From Neelides folsomi (taxonomy: Eukaryota > Arthropoda > Collembola > Neelipleona > Neelidae): a stretch of 64,000 nucleotides of DNA. The notes under the pieces were generated by a model. It made no database searches. It worked only from the letters and a program-made list of their open reading frames with translations, and was not told the DNA's origin. Made by a program: the position numbers and the translations under genes. The stretch spans positions 124,001-188,000 of the forward strand of contig JAQGBZ010000091.1 in NCBI GenBank assembly GCA_034687125.1, in the 5' to 3' direction. Below, one piece after another: positions 1 to 11,689 of this stretch (positions are counted from its first letter, which is position 1; every line of letters begins with the position of its first letter).

Positions 1-469
1 TTCAATATAATATATTATAAATAGTTTAACTTGAAAACTGACAAAAACATTAATATTTAGTTACACCACCTTTAGATTTAATAAGCTCACGGATTCTCTG
101 AGGCATTGAGACACCAAATGTTGACAAGTTTCAAGGGTTATTTTCTTCCATTCAACTTCTAAAATCCGTTTCAGATCTTTGAGATTTGTCGGATTTTGAC
201 GTTTTACCGGCTTTTTTAAAAATCCCCATAGTGACTCGATAAATAGTTCTTTGGCTAACCTGATTACTGAGATCATTTTTAATTTCAATTACACTTTTAT
301 TTTCTGCATATTTTATCCTAATTAAATTAGTTAATTCTTGCGGGGTTGATTTTCCTTTCCCCATTTAAGAATGAAAAAATGATGAGGAGAGAGAAAGAGA
401 GAGAGCATCGAGGAAAGAAAGGAAGGTAGTCGAACCAGAGATTTTGCCAATACATATGCAACGGGATGG
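1..469 (-). mobile_element. Tc1-like transposon remnant, internally deleted, cut by window edge
   Basis: On the minus strand an N-terminal helix-turn-helix region (about 364 down to 240, beginning MGKGKSTPQEL) is followed, out of frame, by a transposase C-terminus (about 235 down to 61, containing SLWGFLKKPVKR). The whole catalytic DDE core is missing between them. Both halves match the longer copy at 37000-37569. The right end (about 421-469) resembles that copy's terminal inverted repeat and ends at a TA dinucleotide; the left end lies outside the window. It cannot encode an active transposase. Confidence 0.8.
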
Positions 470-1487
470 TACTTGAATCTTACTATTTCTTGTTGAAGTA
501 TAGCGACAGAAGTATTGACTTTAGTCAGAATTTACAAGTGATTTCGATTATTGATAATTTGGGCATTTCCTAGCTATCGTATATGCATGTTAGTGTGATA
601 GGCCAGTATTATAAATAGGGTTGATGTTTAAAAAAAGATAGGTAGGGTATGGAAAGTTCATTGGACATTAAGTAAAATATATCTAATTAACCACAATTAC
701 TGGTACTCTTCTTGTTAAGCAATTAACTTTAAATATTTATTATTATTGTCTGCCAATTCTCCATAAACTAAATGTATATTAACTTATGGCTTATGTATAT
801 TAACGGTGTTGTGTAGGTATATAAGCTCAAATTATAAAGTTGGTCTACGCTTAGAACAAATTTATATTACTATCTGGTCCATTAAGGAACTCTAAGAATC
901 AAGAAATAATAATATTATGTATGGTATAGTTAACTATTAAAAATTATCAATTGAAATATTTTATTGTGTTAATCGTGGTGCATATGATTAAAGAAGTTAT
1001 ATCAGGTATTTAACACTTATTTTAAAAAGCTCAGACTCTCAGTTTCTTTAATTTCAAGGTGATCTGCTTATGCTATAAAACAAATAACAGCAAAGGTCAG
1101 AAGTAAATGGTGTTTAGTTTGCAATCAAAAATTAAATCATTTAGCATCTCTTATTGTTAGCCCTATCCAGATTCTTATAAATAAAATATTTACAGTCAAT
1201 TCATTTATCCTTAAAATTAGTATTTGTTATGTTGGCAGTAGGGAAATTATTACATTAGGGAACAAAAATAGAAGAATATTTTAGGTACATTAAATATCTC
1301 AATAATATGCTAATATGTAATTAGCCTTTTTATACAGAAAAGTCTGTATATGAAACAATCGTATTTTAACAAGGAGCAAACTTTAATCTTTGAATCAAAC
1401 AACCAATCAAAAATTATTCATTTCCCATTTTAACTAAACAGTCTTTTATTTAATTACTAGGTTATGAAGTATTGACACTCTCAAACA
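470..1487. other. AT-rich intergenic region, no gene seen
   Basis: No convincing coding region. A splice-acceptor-like ctag at 1457-1460, just upstream of the MFSD6-like start codon, suggests that transcript has an upstream noncoding exon somewhere here. Confidence 0.4.
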
Positions 1488-4400
1488 ATGACAGAAGATG
1501 AGAAAAGAACCAATAAAGAAGTCGCGAATGAAAATGATAAAGGAGAGGAGATGGAAAGTTGGAGCGAGATGTGGACGAGAGTTGTGGAAGACGTGAAAAA
1601 TAAAGATCTCATTCATATTAAAATCCTTTATTTTTTCAAATATGCAAGTAAGTAAATCAGAGAATATGATGGAACAAAATTGATAATAAAAGGTTTTATT
1701 CGAAATATTGCAATAATAATGTCATTGTTTTATAGCGCTCTTTGTCCTCTATCCATTTATGACACTTCATATGAAGTCATTAGGAATAACACCTGAGCAG
1801 ACTGGCATTAACTCTGCCTTCATCCCCATTGTCGCGATTATAGGTTAGACTTATTTTCACATTTCCACATTTGCTTTTGTTATTTACAATATTATGGAAT
1901 TATTTTAAATAATGGAAGTTCTTTTATTCTCCGAAGGTCCTCCGTTAAGTGGAATAATTGCGGATAAAATTGGGAATTTCAAGGTTTGTTCACGCTAGTT
2001 TTAATTCCCATTCCTATTCCTCCCATGCAACTGACAAATCTAAAGCTTACCATTCTCAACACGTTTGGACTCTATAAGCATGAAAATTTAGAGTCCTATG
2101 AATTTGGATGACGAAGTTCATGATTTGATCACAAGTGAAATTTGTGATGAATGATGATCATTTGAACAAACAGGGTCAATAAATAGGATTATAATTTTCA
2201 ACTTTCATTTTATTGCCCTAAATATTATTTATTTGAATCATTTCAATTCAAGGCTCTTAACTCTTATCTTATGATGTATTACGTATTGCTTTGATATAAT
2301 TTTCTAATGAATTGCTTAATAATTGAATTAGTTAAAATTATAAAATAATACATTATATTTACTTTTTTAGGTAGTTCTAGCTGTGATTACACTTCTCAAT
2401 GGGTTTATGGCCCTCTCTCTCCTTTTGATTCCGGTAGCGGTTGAGACGGTGGTTCTTCCTAAAAGCATGAGCTTCCACTTCGCATGTGAGCGGAACGCTT
2501 CTTCGTCCAATGAAAACTTTTTCGTCCTTCGCTCCCTCCAAGACTCCACATGTCTCATGAATCCAAATCATATTCTCCCATTGACACCTCTGAAGTGTGG
2601 GATTTTCTGTGACGACTCGACTGACACTCGAGAGGATTTTTTGACCGGCTCGGCTGCCCATAACATCGAGGAACAAAAAGGGGATTTGATTTGTGATGGG
2701 GATAAAAGAAACTGCTTCATTGGATTCTCTGACAAAGAAACAACCAAGGTGGAAATTGAAATTGAAAATGTCCAGCAGCTGAGCGGAAATGGAAGCTCCC
2801 AATTGTTCAAATTGGACAAAAGTTTGAAATTTGGGAATATGAATTTTACTCAAGTTCCTAATTGCATGGCCCCTTCTCAGAGTCTCAATCAGTGCAATAC
2901 GGATTGTCTTGTCGCTTTCGAAAGAAGCCTTCTTTGCACAAATTCGGAAGAAAAACGAGTAATAAAATATTTATTTACCTATGAACTTCCCATCTAATTT
3001 ATTATTTTAGGTATATATGACAATATTATTTTAATTTACAGACTTATAATGTGGCGTTAACGTTTTGGCTTTACACGTTTTTAAGAATTGTTCTTGGATT
3101 TGGCTCCGCAACGAGTTTCATTATGTTTGAAGGTGCTGTTCTTGCTAGTCTTAAAGTAAGTAAATTATGCATCAATTAGGTTTAGTTTATTAAATGTATG
3201 CTAATTGAAACAAATTATATATTGCCCAATTTAGAAATTCCTGGCACACCGCGCCAACTCTTTTAAATGTTTTAAAATAAGAGCAGAATTTAGTACGTTT
3301 GATTTACATTCAACGTTTTAAAAATCCTTGGAGTAATTTAAAAATTCAATGTTCCAAAAATACTGTTTCTTTTTAAATGTTATGGCGCGGTGTGCCAGGA
3401 ATTTGTAAACTGACCAGTATATGAAAATCAATATATTAGGAATTCGGTGGAGATTATGGTATCCAGAAAATTAGCGGTGTATTAGCAGGAATCATTGTGA
3501 CGCCGATATCTGGAGCGCTTATTTCAGTTTATGGATTCACTCCTGGTAAAACCAAAACTTTCCCAAATGTGTTTTATGATGATTTGTATGTTTTAATTTT
3601 CTTTTCATCGATAGCATTTTACTTTTACGCCATTCTACAAACCATCAGCGCCCTGTTAACGCTCAATATTGATCTCGCTTTCAAGAAGCCTGGTGATAAA
3701 GTTTTGAGGCATTTGAAACAAGTTCTTTCTAAATTGGAAATCCTCATATTCTTCTTTTCAATGCTTGTTGCCGGTATAACTTTTAACCATTTTTTGTTAT
3801 TAAAGAACAGTGACCGATTCGTTACTATTATATAATAATAAAGAATAATTTGTATTAGAGTTTAAATTATAAATAATGTTTTTGGAAAATAGGAACTGCA
3901 TGGGGATATTTGGAAAGTTTTCTTTTTTGGTATCTCGAAGACCTTGGTGGGTCAAAGGTTCTATTTGGGCTGACTGTGTCAGTTGGGGGATTGGCTGGAA
4001 TTCCGTTCCTCATTGTTAGTGGGCCGATCATCAAGAAGTTGGGTCATGTGAATGTTCTTTGCCTTGGACTCCTCTTTTATTCAATTCGGCTCATGGGTAT
4101 TCACTTTCTAATCAATATTTAATTCCATCTGTTAGATCTAAATTAAAGATAAAGACGCTAATTGAAATCATTTTCATTAGGATACTCTTTAATTGGGAAT
4201 CCCTGGCTGTGCCTTGTTTTTGAGGCACTTGAAGCCATCACGTCAAGTTTGGCTCTCACCGCTGCAGCAACGTACGCTGCAGCGCTTTCGACTGAACAGA
4301 CAATTGCTTCAATTCAAGGAATTATGGGAGGAATGTATTTTGGAATAGGTATGCTCTTTAAATTAATAAAAAATTATATTAATAAATAAAGGACTATTTT

Positions 4401-4774
4401 ATAATTCTTTAATTAATTGATAATAAACATTTGTGATTTCAGGACGTGCTACTGGGAGTTTAATCGGAGGATTCCTAATAGGTTCATATGGTCATAGAAA
4501 TTCCCTTCAAGTTTTTGCTTTAGGTTCCCTCGTGGCTTCCGTTGTTTACTATTTTGTAAATCTTTTCTACATTCGTCATCACAGCATTGTGAGTGAAGGG
4601 ATTGACCTTCTCAACATGAAGGGGAAGAAGGAAGAAGTGGTTGGATACGACGGTCCTCTTCAAACCTCCCCATTCAATGATATACCCCTCGATGAGATCT
4701 CAACGGAAGAGCCCCAGAATAAAATACAAAATGGGCCAGCTGGGAAAAAGAAGTCTCTGAAGAAGAAAGCATAA
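1488..4774 (+). CDS. Mfsd6: MFSD6-like major facilitator transporter, nine coding exons
   Basis: A multi-pass membrane protein of about 684 residues. Exons: 1488-1647, 1736-1843, 1937-1983, 2371-2958, 3042-3155, 3440-3773, 3893-4096, 4181-4348 and 4443-4774; frame is kept across every GT-AG junction. An acidic cytosolic N-terminus is followed by the first transmembrane block and the loop signature GPPLSGIIADKIGNF (near residue 90), then a long luminal loop with several cysteines and N-glycosylation sites encoded in exon 4. The C-terminal half has the typical TAWGYLESFLFWYLEDLGG and GRATGSLIGG stretches, and the tail is lysine-rich. The order fits the MFSD6 / MFS_1-like family, whose substrate is poorly known. 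Poly(A) signals lie at 4838-4843 and 4853-4858. Other MFS subfamilies are less likely because of the large luminal loop. Confidence 0.9.
3235..3404. mobile_element. MITE in intron 5 of the MFSD6-like gene
   Basis: A perfect 22-bp terminal inverted repeat, 3235-3256 against 3383-3404, begins AAATTCCTGGCAC. It encloses about 125 bp of AT-rich DNA with no ORF. The repeat core CACACCGCGCCA is far more GC-rich than its surroundings. The target duplication is unclear. It lies wholly inside the intron, so the coding sequence is unaffected. Confidence 0.8.
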
Positions 4775-4837
4775 AATTCCTTATATTTTTTTTACCAAAA
4801 TTCACATTTACATAGGTAGATTCTTGTTATATTGTAA

Positions 4838-4858
4838 AATAAATTTTAAAGTAATAAA
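4838..4858 (+). terminator. Poly(A) signals of the MFSD6-like gene
   Basis: Two AATAAA hexamers at 4838-4843 and 4853-4858, 64-84 nt after the stop codon, on the coding strand. Confidence 0.6.
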
Positions 4859-7514
4859 CATTATATTGATTTTACAGATTTTATTGATTATACTTATTTA
4901 ATTTGCTACTAGCGGTATCCCACGAATTCATGAATCAGTAAAGGGGTTAAACTCGTCAATACATTGAAGAGTAAAAAATTAAAGTAGTAATCGTGGTTGT
5001 CGGAACAAACATCTCCCTTCTTTCTGTTCAGAATATTAAAAAAAAGAAATTTGATTAAAAATAATATCATTCAATGGAGTCCATTAGATACGCGAATAAA
5101 CAAATTCTCTGAGTTTTTCACAGTCAGTCTGTCAGTCAGTCACAGTCTCTCTGAGTGTCAAATACAATTAAAACTCGTTTAAATGATTAGGAATCCTCAT
5201 CCCCCATTGGATTAGCACTTCTAAAAACCCCGCCACCTTGCGAGAAAGGTATGCGTTGATTTTTCTAAGAGACCCAAGTTGCCTCTTCGTTGCAAATAAC
5301 TCTTAAACGGTTGAATTTAGCGAAATGGACCTTATGTCGAGGGCACATATTCGGTTCAAGCTAAATCGAATGGTGGCTCATTAAAATCGGACCAGAAGAA
5401 AGGGATGATGTGCCTCGGACAAACTACTTTTGACGCATTTTATATATATTGATATAAATATGACCAAAAGAGATGGGAATTTCAGAACTGAGTCTAAACA
5501 TAAAAGAAAATTGTGATATAAAAAATAATTACAGGAATGACCTTAGCCAAGAACTTGATTGTTCTTATCAATTTCTCCCTTCCTATTTCTGCTTATGAAT
5601 GTGGCATATTGAAGTATGATGATAAGGGAGAAGTTAAGCGACGTGAAGTTCACTCCATTTCCACGGTTGAAGAAATACTTCTCACCTCGATGATTCACTA
5701 ACCCATTTCTTTATTATTACGATTATTATGATTCTCCGCTCTTCATCAACCCATTGCTAGCAATACCATTATTATACATAAATGGTTCGTTCAATTTCAA
5801 TCCACATAATATTGTTATGCATATAGCACATAACTCTTAAACAATGGTTTAATCGTACATGGAAGCGTAAAGCCTTGTCCCTCCTCTTCACCTCAAACCC
5901 ATTTAAACTTTTAACTTATTGGATGGGAAATGAATGGAAAGACAGGTCCAATTCATCTTATGAGTTGTTAATGAAAAATTTTAAATATTTCCATAAATTG
6001 CGATTCAAATGAGGGGAAGTTCATTGGTTTGTTTTATATCACTCCTAGCCAGGCATTAGGAAAAACCATAAAGATCTCTTTTATGAACGTTAAGTCCAGA
6101 TGAGCAAGAGAGTCGAAGTACAGTTAAAAACCATTGTTGGTCCAAGGAGCTTGCAAATGTCAAGAGATTCGTCAGAAATTAAAAGTACGAGAAAATGAGG
6201 TAAACGAGCCTTCACAGAGACTGATGAACATTAAATGTTCTGTTTAGCATCCTCCACTAACACGCGGTGAATCTGTCTAGCCCTAATTTCCTCCAATTCT
6301 CAAAACTCTCATTTATTCACAAAGGTTCGTGCGAGAAGTGGGCAAATTGAACCCACATACATTAAACCATTCTTGCATTCATCACCGAACGGGGATTCAA
6401 GATGGAAATTAAGGTTGTTCAATTATTCATTAAATGAGAACAAGATGGCTATTCAATTCTTGTTTACATTACTTTAACACCATTATTTACATAAATGATC
6501 ATTTTTGGTATCCTAAATCCTATTGTAAGCAAATATATTTTAATCTTTTGTATGATAATTAAAATAAATATGGAACATTTTGAATATGGAAATGTTAATA
6601 TAAAGTCTCTGTATGGCAAACTCCAATTCATGATCCATTGAATGAAAAGTGACGATGGTGAAAAAGGGTTTAATTGTGGATTTGGTTTCAATTCCCTCCT
6701 GTCACTCTTCTCATTCCTTCATTGTTGGCTGTGTTTGACGAGTATGAGGAGCGGATGGGATGATGGGAGTGGTGCGGAGAGGGAAGAGTGATGTTTTGGG
6801 AAGAGAGATCCATCAATTGAGATGTTTTCTAATTGTGAGCCTTCGATGAGAGGCGGAGGGAAATAAAAGGCCGGCCCTCAATGAAGAACACTCCGTGGAG
6901 GAGTTAAGTGATCCTATTGTGTTCGGGTAACCTGACAATGACTGAGACTGTACGGGATTGCGTGATCCGCTTGGCTACCAGTCTGGAAATGGTTCCTCTA
7001 TCCTATTACCCAACCATCTCACCTAATCTGCACAACCAACTTAAATCAAATCTCGAGATTCCTCTTCTATTATGCATCAGTTTGAGAACAACTCTCCGCA
7101 CACGCTGACTTCCCCAAATTCCCATCTACCACAATTCTTTTGAGTGAGGATCCTCCGTAATCCAACAAACACCCGTTCAAATTCTTTATTTGCTTTAACT
7201 CACCAAACTTGGCAAAGTCAGTTTTAAGTCATTTAAGAGTAAATCCCGGATTTTGTAATTTTTTAGTTATTTTAATTTGGATATTAATTAAATTAGGGGC
7301 GAGTTTGTTCGTAACTTAAGTGAACCAAAAAATTCAATTAAAATGCAATTAATCAACCCAAATTGTTCCTCAATAAGCGTGCAAATATAAAATGTGTTTT
7401 AAAGGTCTTTCAACACGACGCCACAATCTTTTTATTTTAATATAAGAAATCTTGAGGATTTTTTATACAATAACAAATGTGATTGAGACAATCGTTCAGA
7501 TTGTTTATTAAAAG
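4859..7514. other. Intergenic region, no gene seen
   Basis: ORFs here are short and unlike known proteins. A somewhat GC-richer island at about 5217-5440 differs in texture from the surrounding DNA and may be an old repeat. A TATA-like AAATAAAAGG near 6861-6870 could serve the gene at 7515 through a spliced leader, but nothing proves it. Confidence 0.4.
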
Positions 7515-9233
7515 ATGTGGCCAAAGTTTTTCTTCGCGTTAATTATAATTACAAATTCTGTAATTTATGGGAAAAGTTTTGACTTGATCTCTTCGCTCCT
7601 TTCTCAACCGGGTCAAGTCGGCCCTGGGCAAATCCCCGAACTTAAACGAATGGTCACTCCAGAGGTACTACGGAAAATGATGCAAGCGGAACAAGAAGCT
7701 GGACATCCGCCTTCAGGAACCGACCGAGAAAGAATACAAAGGCTTCTCTCAAAACTAAAACCCTCAGAAAACCGTTTGGACCCTGCCGTCCTCGACCTTC
7801 TCACAAGGCAAAGGCCACAACCTGAGAAAAACATCACACCTCACCCTCGGCCCATGATCATAACCCGACCACCTGTTTACCGCGACGAAGGAGTTTTGCC
7901 CACCACAACGGCCAAATTTACTCCGTCGTCTCCGGCAAATAAAAAGTTTTCCAGCAAGTTTCGGCTGAACAACAAAGCGAGTCGGTTGTCAACATCAGAG
8001 CCATTAAATCACATTTCCGACCCAAATATCCGGAACCACAGGTTGTACGAAAACTATGAAAACTTTACGATTATTGACGATGTCGAGGATATGTTGGCGG
8101 AGGAGTCCGTCGACACGGAAGTTAGCTCCATTTCCCCTTGGCTCCCAGCCCGGCCCGTTCCTCCACCAAGGAGGAAAAACCGCCTAGTGATGGATTCTTC
8201 TATTGAGGGTCAATTAAGAGAGCCTTTGATTAAATCCTCCACAGAGAGGAATCTCAATTACCTCCAAGGAGAAGGAGGCGACGACGACGATGAGGAAAAC
8301 TTCCGTCCGAGTCAATTAGACCCGCATTATTTCACCCCCGATCAGGATTTTTATACAACGACTCTTCGCTATCAAAAGAAGTCAAAGGGGAACAGTAAAA
8401 AGAAAAGACGTAAAAATGCTGATCAAGAAAACCGAAAGAATAAGAAACCAAAAAACAAGGAAGAAAATCAAGGAGATGAAATGTCAAACTTTCCTCCGAG
8501 TTATTACAAAACTGAAAGAATTCTAAATACCGAACCGAGCCAAATGAGCCACAGTGTTTATGTCCCTCATGAAATGGGAAACTTTCGTCAGCCTTATATG
8601 CAATCAAATCAAATGAATCCTTATCGAAAACCGGCCGATTATAAAAATGATTACAACAATCGTCCCCAAGAAAGCGGTGGAAACTTCTTTACCAATTTCA
8701 TTCAACCTTTGTTGTCTAAAAGCGGCCTTGGCTCTTTAACTCGAAATGAATATCAAAATGATGACAATAATTACGAGGACGTTGGGCCTGGACATAATTA
8801 TTATTCCTCTGGGCCTCACCATCACTCCAGCACTCACCATGATCAAATCTACGATGGGAATCATTACAACTACGGAATTGCTTCCAATGAAGACGGGGAT
8901 TCTCCATGGAAAAGTTCATTGTTGGTTCTGGCGAGTCTCGTAGCTCTCACGGCCCTTGTTGCCTTCGTTCTTCCTTCCTTCCTTACCTCATTTGCTGGAA
9001 AGGAGACGGAAAAGAACGATGTGGAGGGATTCGACTTTTGGACAGAAATGAAGGGCTTGTACTCCGACCTTGCTTCCATCGTCCGTGGTGATACTTACAA
9101 TCGGAGAACCTCTGGAGGGAAGATCTCATTCCATGAACATTACGACTCATCTTCAGAGACAAGGGACGTGGGAAGTCAGGCAATGGTGAATGGAAGTGAT
9201 TGGGCCAAAGTTCCGCTCATTGGAACTCGCTGA
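7515..9233 (+). CDS. Putative single-pass membrane protein with signal peptide and His/Tyr-rich ectodomain
   Basis: One uninterrupted 572-codon frame, not recognised as a known family. Residues 1-20 form a signal peptide. A short region rich in leucine and charged residues follows (about 22-100), then a long low-complexity stretch rich in Pro, Ser, Asn and Lys, including a lysine-rich block near 290-320. A patch rich in His, Tyr and Gly lies at about 420-455. One strong transmembrane segment, about 464-491 (SSLLVLASLVALTALVAF), is followed by an ~80-residue tail. No cysteine-rich domain is visible. Topology is probably type I, with most of the protein outside the cell. Coding composition is clearly less AT-rich than the flanks. 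The gene at 17726 has the same layout. A cuticle or cell-surface role is inference only. Confidence 0.75.
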   Translation: MWPKFFFALIIITNSVIYGKSFDLISSLLSQPGQVGPGQIPELKRMVTPEVLRKMMQAEQEAGHPPSGTDRERIQRLLSKLKPSENRLDPAVLDLLTRQRPQPEKNITPHPRPMIITRPPVYRDEGVLPTTTAKFTPSSPANKKFSSKFRLNNKASRLSTSEPLNHISDPNIRNHRLYENYENFTIIDDVEDMLAEESVDTEVSSISPWLPARPVPPPRRKNRLVMDSSIEGQLREPLIKSSTERNLNYLQGEGGDDDDEENFRPSQLDPHYFTPDQDFYTTTLRYQKKSKGNSKKKRRKNADQENRKNKKPKNKEENQGDEMSNFPPSYYKTERILNTEPSQMSHSVYVPHEMGNFRQPYMQSNQMNPYRKPADYKNDYNNRPQESGGNFFTNFIQPLLSKSGLGSLTRNEYQNDDNNYEDVGPGHNYYSSGPHHHSSTHHDQIYDGNHYNYGIASNEDGDSPWKSSLLVLASLVALTALVAFVLPSFLTSFAGKETEKNDVEGFDFWTEMKGLYSDLASIVRGDTYNRRTSGGKISFHEHYDSSSETRDVGSQAMVNGSDWAKVPLIGTR

Positions 9234-10511
9234 TTTTGAGAAGGTCAAAGGAGAAAAGGCCAATTTGAACCCCAATAATTCTCTACCAAAATCCGTACGA
9301 CTGAATTGAACATTTATGTAAAAATCCAAGTATTTTATATGATTTTTATTTATTAAGTAATCATTACTTAAATGGTTAATTTCACACAGTAATTATTCAA
9401 TTTGCTCCAAGAAACCCAAAGATGTGAATGTGCTATTTATATTGTTATTGTTCACTAATTGTAACATTACAGGTATACTTAAGTTCAATTAGTCTCATTT
9501 ATTTCAATTTCAATAGACAAGAATCAAAACTGGTTGAACGTTTAAACCATCGAACATTCAATTACTCTACACTAGACTTAAAATACTTACATAATATACA
9601 TTACATTATTATTTAGAGTTCGCGACTCCATTGTTCACTCGAGCTCATTGTTTGGTGATGTGGTGAAAGATGCTACATAGATGATGAACTTCTCTGGCAA
9701 TTTAACCATTGCATATATGAGTATGTAAGTATTACATACATATGTTAGCCTCTTCTTTTATGCGAGCGAACCTTCGTTCCTGCCGGGCTACTTTACACAT
9801 TAAACCTAATAATCCAATTTGTTAATAATACTGATACTGTAAATGTACCGTATTGCTATAATTAATATAGTAATAATGTAATAAAGTATTATAATTCCAC
9901 TGGGTTTGAATTTAATCCCCACGTTGCACTTTAGCCCAAACGTCTTACGAAAAATAATTACACCTTTAAGATACATATTTTGCCCAATAAGGTTGAGCGG
10001 GTGGGTGAATGAGTGCAGAGCGGAAATCCAAATCCACCTTCAAAAAGGTTCATCACTTCCACTTTATTGCATCATTGAGGGTGGATATCAATAAAAGCTT
10101 TTAGCTCTACAACTCCCTTCCGAGAAGGGAAGAAAGTGGTTGGGTAATAATGGAAATCCCGAGGCGGCGAGAGGGAGAGTAAACAGGGAAACAAGTAGAC
10201 GAGGGAAGGGTCGGACTTGGGTTGTTTGCATTCCGCTCTCCTCCGAGAGCCTCGAGCCCTTTTTTACCTTTAAGCCTCACCTCAATGATTTTCCTGAGAG
10301 AGACTTTTCCGAGAGAGAAAAAAGTGGGGAATGTAGCCTTGACCGCCATGGGAGGGAGAGGAAAGGGAGGATAACGGGACCTCCAGAACACCTTTTCATC
10401 AGCCTTGAACTCCGGGTAGAGCTCACGTAAACACATCTTGTCCCCTTCGATGAGCTCCTTGGGAAGGGCCGGGAAGGAGAATATACCTTGAGATCTCGGA
10501 TCCCTTCGTCC
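9234..10511. other. Intergenic region; GC-richer promoter-proximal DNA at its right end
   Basis: No gene recognised. From about 10107 to 10511 the sequence is GC-richer and purine-rich, unlike the AT-rich DNA before it, and it runs into the TATA box of the next gene. Open frames here on both strands resemble nothing known and look like composition effects. Confidence 0.45.
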
Positions 10512-10519
10512 TATAAAAG
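10512..10519 (+). promoter_or_regulatory. TATA box of the DM4/DM12-type gene
   Basis: TATAAAAG lies 53 nt before the start codon at 10572, with a plausible initiator (CTCATTTC) about 30 nt downstream. The leader is therefore very short and unspliced. Confidence 0.75.
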
Positions 10520-10571
10520 GAGTTTCGAGGACGAGACGCACTCATTTCTCTAAGGGTCCCTCAGGTTCACC

Positions 10572-11689
10572 ATGTTGCGGTTCCTCGTGGTCGTGGTCCT
10601 TGTGGCCTCCGCCCTCGCCGCCCCAGAGGGCAACAAGACCGAAAAGACCGAAGAAGTTGCTACGAAAAAGGAAGAAAGAGCCGTTGTGGTGTCCGACTCA
10701 ACATGGGAAAGCATCATGAGTTCCCCCATGGGGACCATGGCTCTCTACGGTCTCGGCGGAATTCTCGTTCTCAGCGGCATTGGAGCGGCCGGGTATCATT
10801 TCTACTACAGTAAATACGTCCTCGCGGCCACGGATCCCTACACCGCTTACAACTACCCTTACAGCTACCAGTATCCGTACCAAACCGTTGCAAGGTACCC
10901 CAAATTCATTTTGCCTTTCTCTCACACTTTCTCTCACACCTTCCCTTTAAAACTGTACAAGTTGTAAATTGGACTAAAAGTTATTAAAAAAATAATTCAA
11001 TTAAATGCATTACCATTTAAATTGTCAAACTATTATAAACAGTTTTATTATTTAGTACAATACATTATATCTAATTTACATGTATTTTAGAATAATTCAT
11101 TATATTTTTCTAAAAATATTTAATTTTCTCATGACTAGACTTTTTACAGAAGGAAAATGAACAAAGGAAAATATTTGAAATGATAATTAATGCTAATTAA
11201 ATACGTGAATATTAAATTCTTGTTTTTGTATTGAAGGTCTTTGGACACGGCTTCGAACTGGAATTGGAACCAAGTTTTGGACATGATTCGTTTGGCTCAA
11301 GAACAATACGAGAAGTTTGACTGGCAATCAATCGACTGTCAAAAGAAGGCCATTTGCGAACTCTCAAAGGAACAGGCTGAATTCGGAGAAACTGGAAGGA
11401 AGATCTCGTCCACATTCTCGTACGTTACAATTCGGTCCGCACTTTAACCCCTTGATTCTTTTCCTCTTCAACCAGTCAATGTTATTTATTGTTTTTTCTC
11501 TTTAGATTCGTGGATGTTCTCGAAGGACTCCCCATGCCGAAGTTGATCATGGAATACTTGAAGGAAATGAAGGGAGCGATTACACAAGCAAGAAGCTCAT
11601 CCAAGTCTTGCAACGACACATATCCCAAATGCTCTTTCTCCGTCAAGGAAGTCATCGTAAAGATCCAGAAGAGGAGCAACTCACTCTAA
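10572..11689 (+). CDS. DM4/DM12-type secreted or membrane protein, three exons
   Basis: A 229-residue product from exons 10572-10894, 11237-11419 and 11506-11689; both junctions keep frame. Residues 1-17 are a signal peptide. A Lys/Glu-rich segment follows, then a hydrophobic Gly-rich membrane segment (about 56-75) and a Tyr/Pro-rich stretch. The C-terminal half carries the DM4/DM12 cysteine signature: Cys-x5-Cys in DCQKKAICE, then Cys-x3-Tyr-x2-Cys in CNDTYPKC. The arthropod DM4/DM12 family has no firmly assigned function, and members are usually secreted or membrane-anchored. The first intron begins GTACCC, a weak donor, so the exon 1 end is slightly less certain. The TATA box suggests focused, possibly stage-specific transcription. 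Confidence 0.85.

Noticed and set aside
2377-2853. Minus-strand 158-codon frame opposite MFSD6-like exon 4
   Set aside because: The plus strand encodes a well-joined transporter exon there; the antisense frame has no motif or splice support.
10107-10541. 144-codon minus-strand frame and 96-codon plus-strand frame upstream of the 10572 gene
   Set aside because: They overlap each other in GC-richer promoter DNA and run across a TATA box; no recognisable domain.
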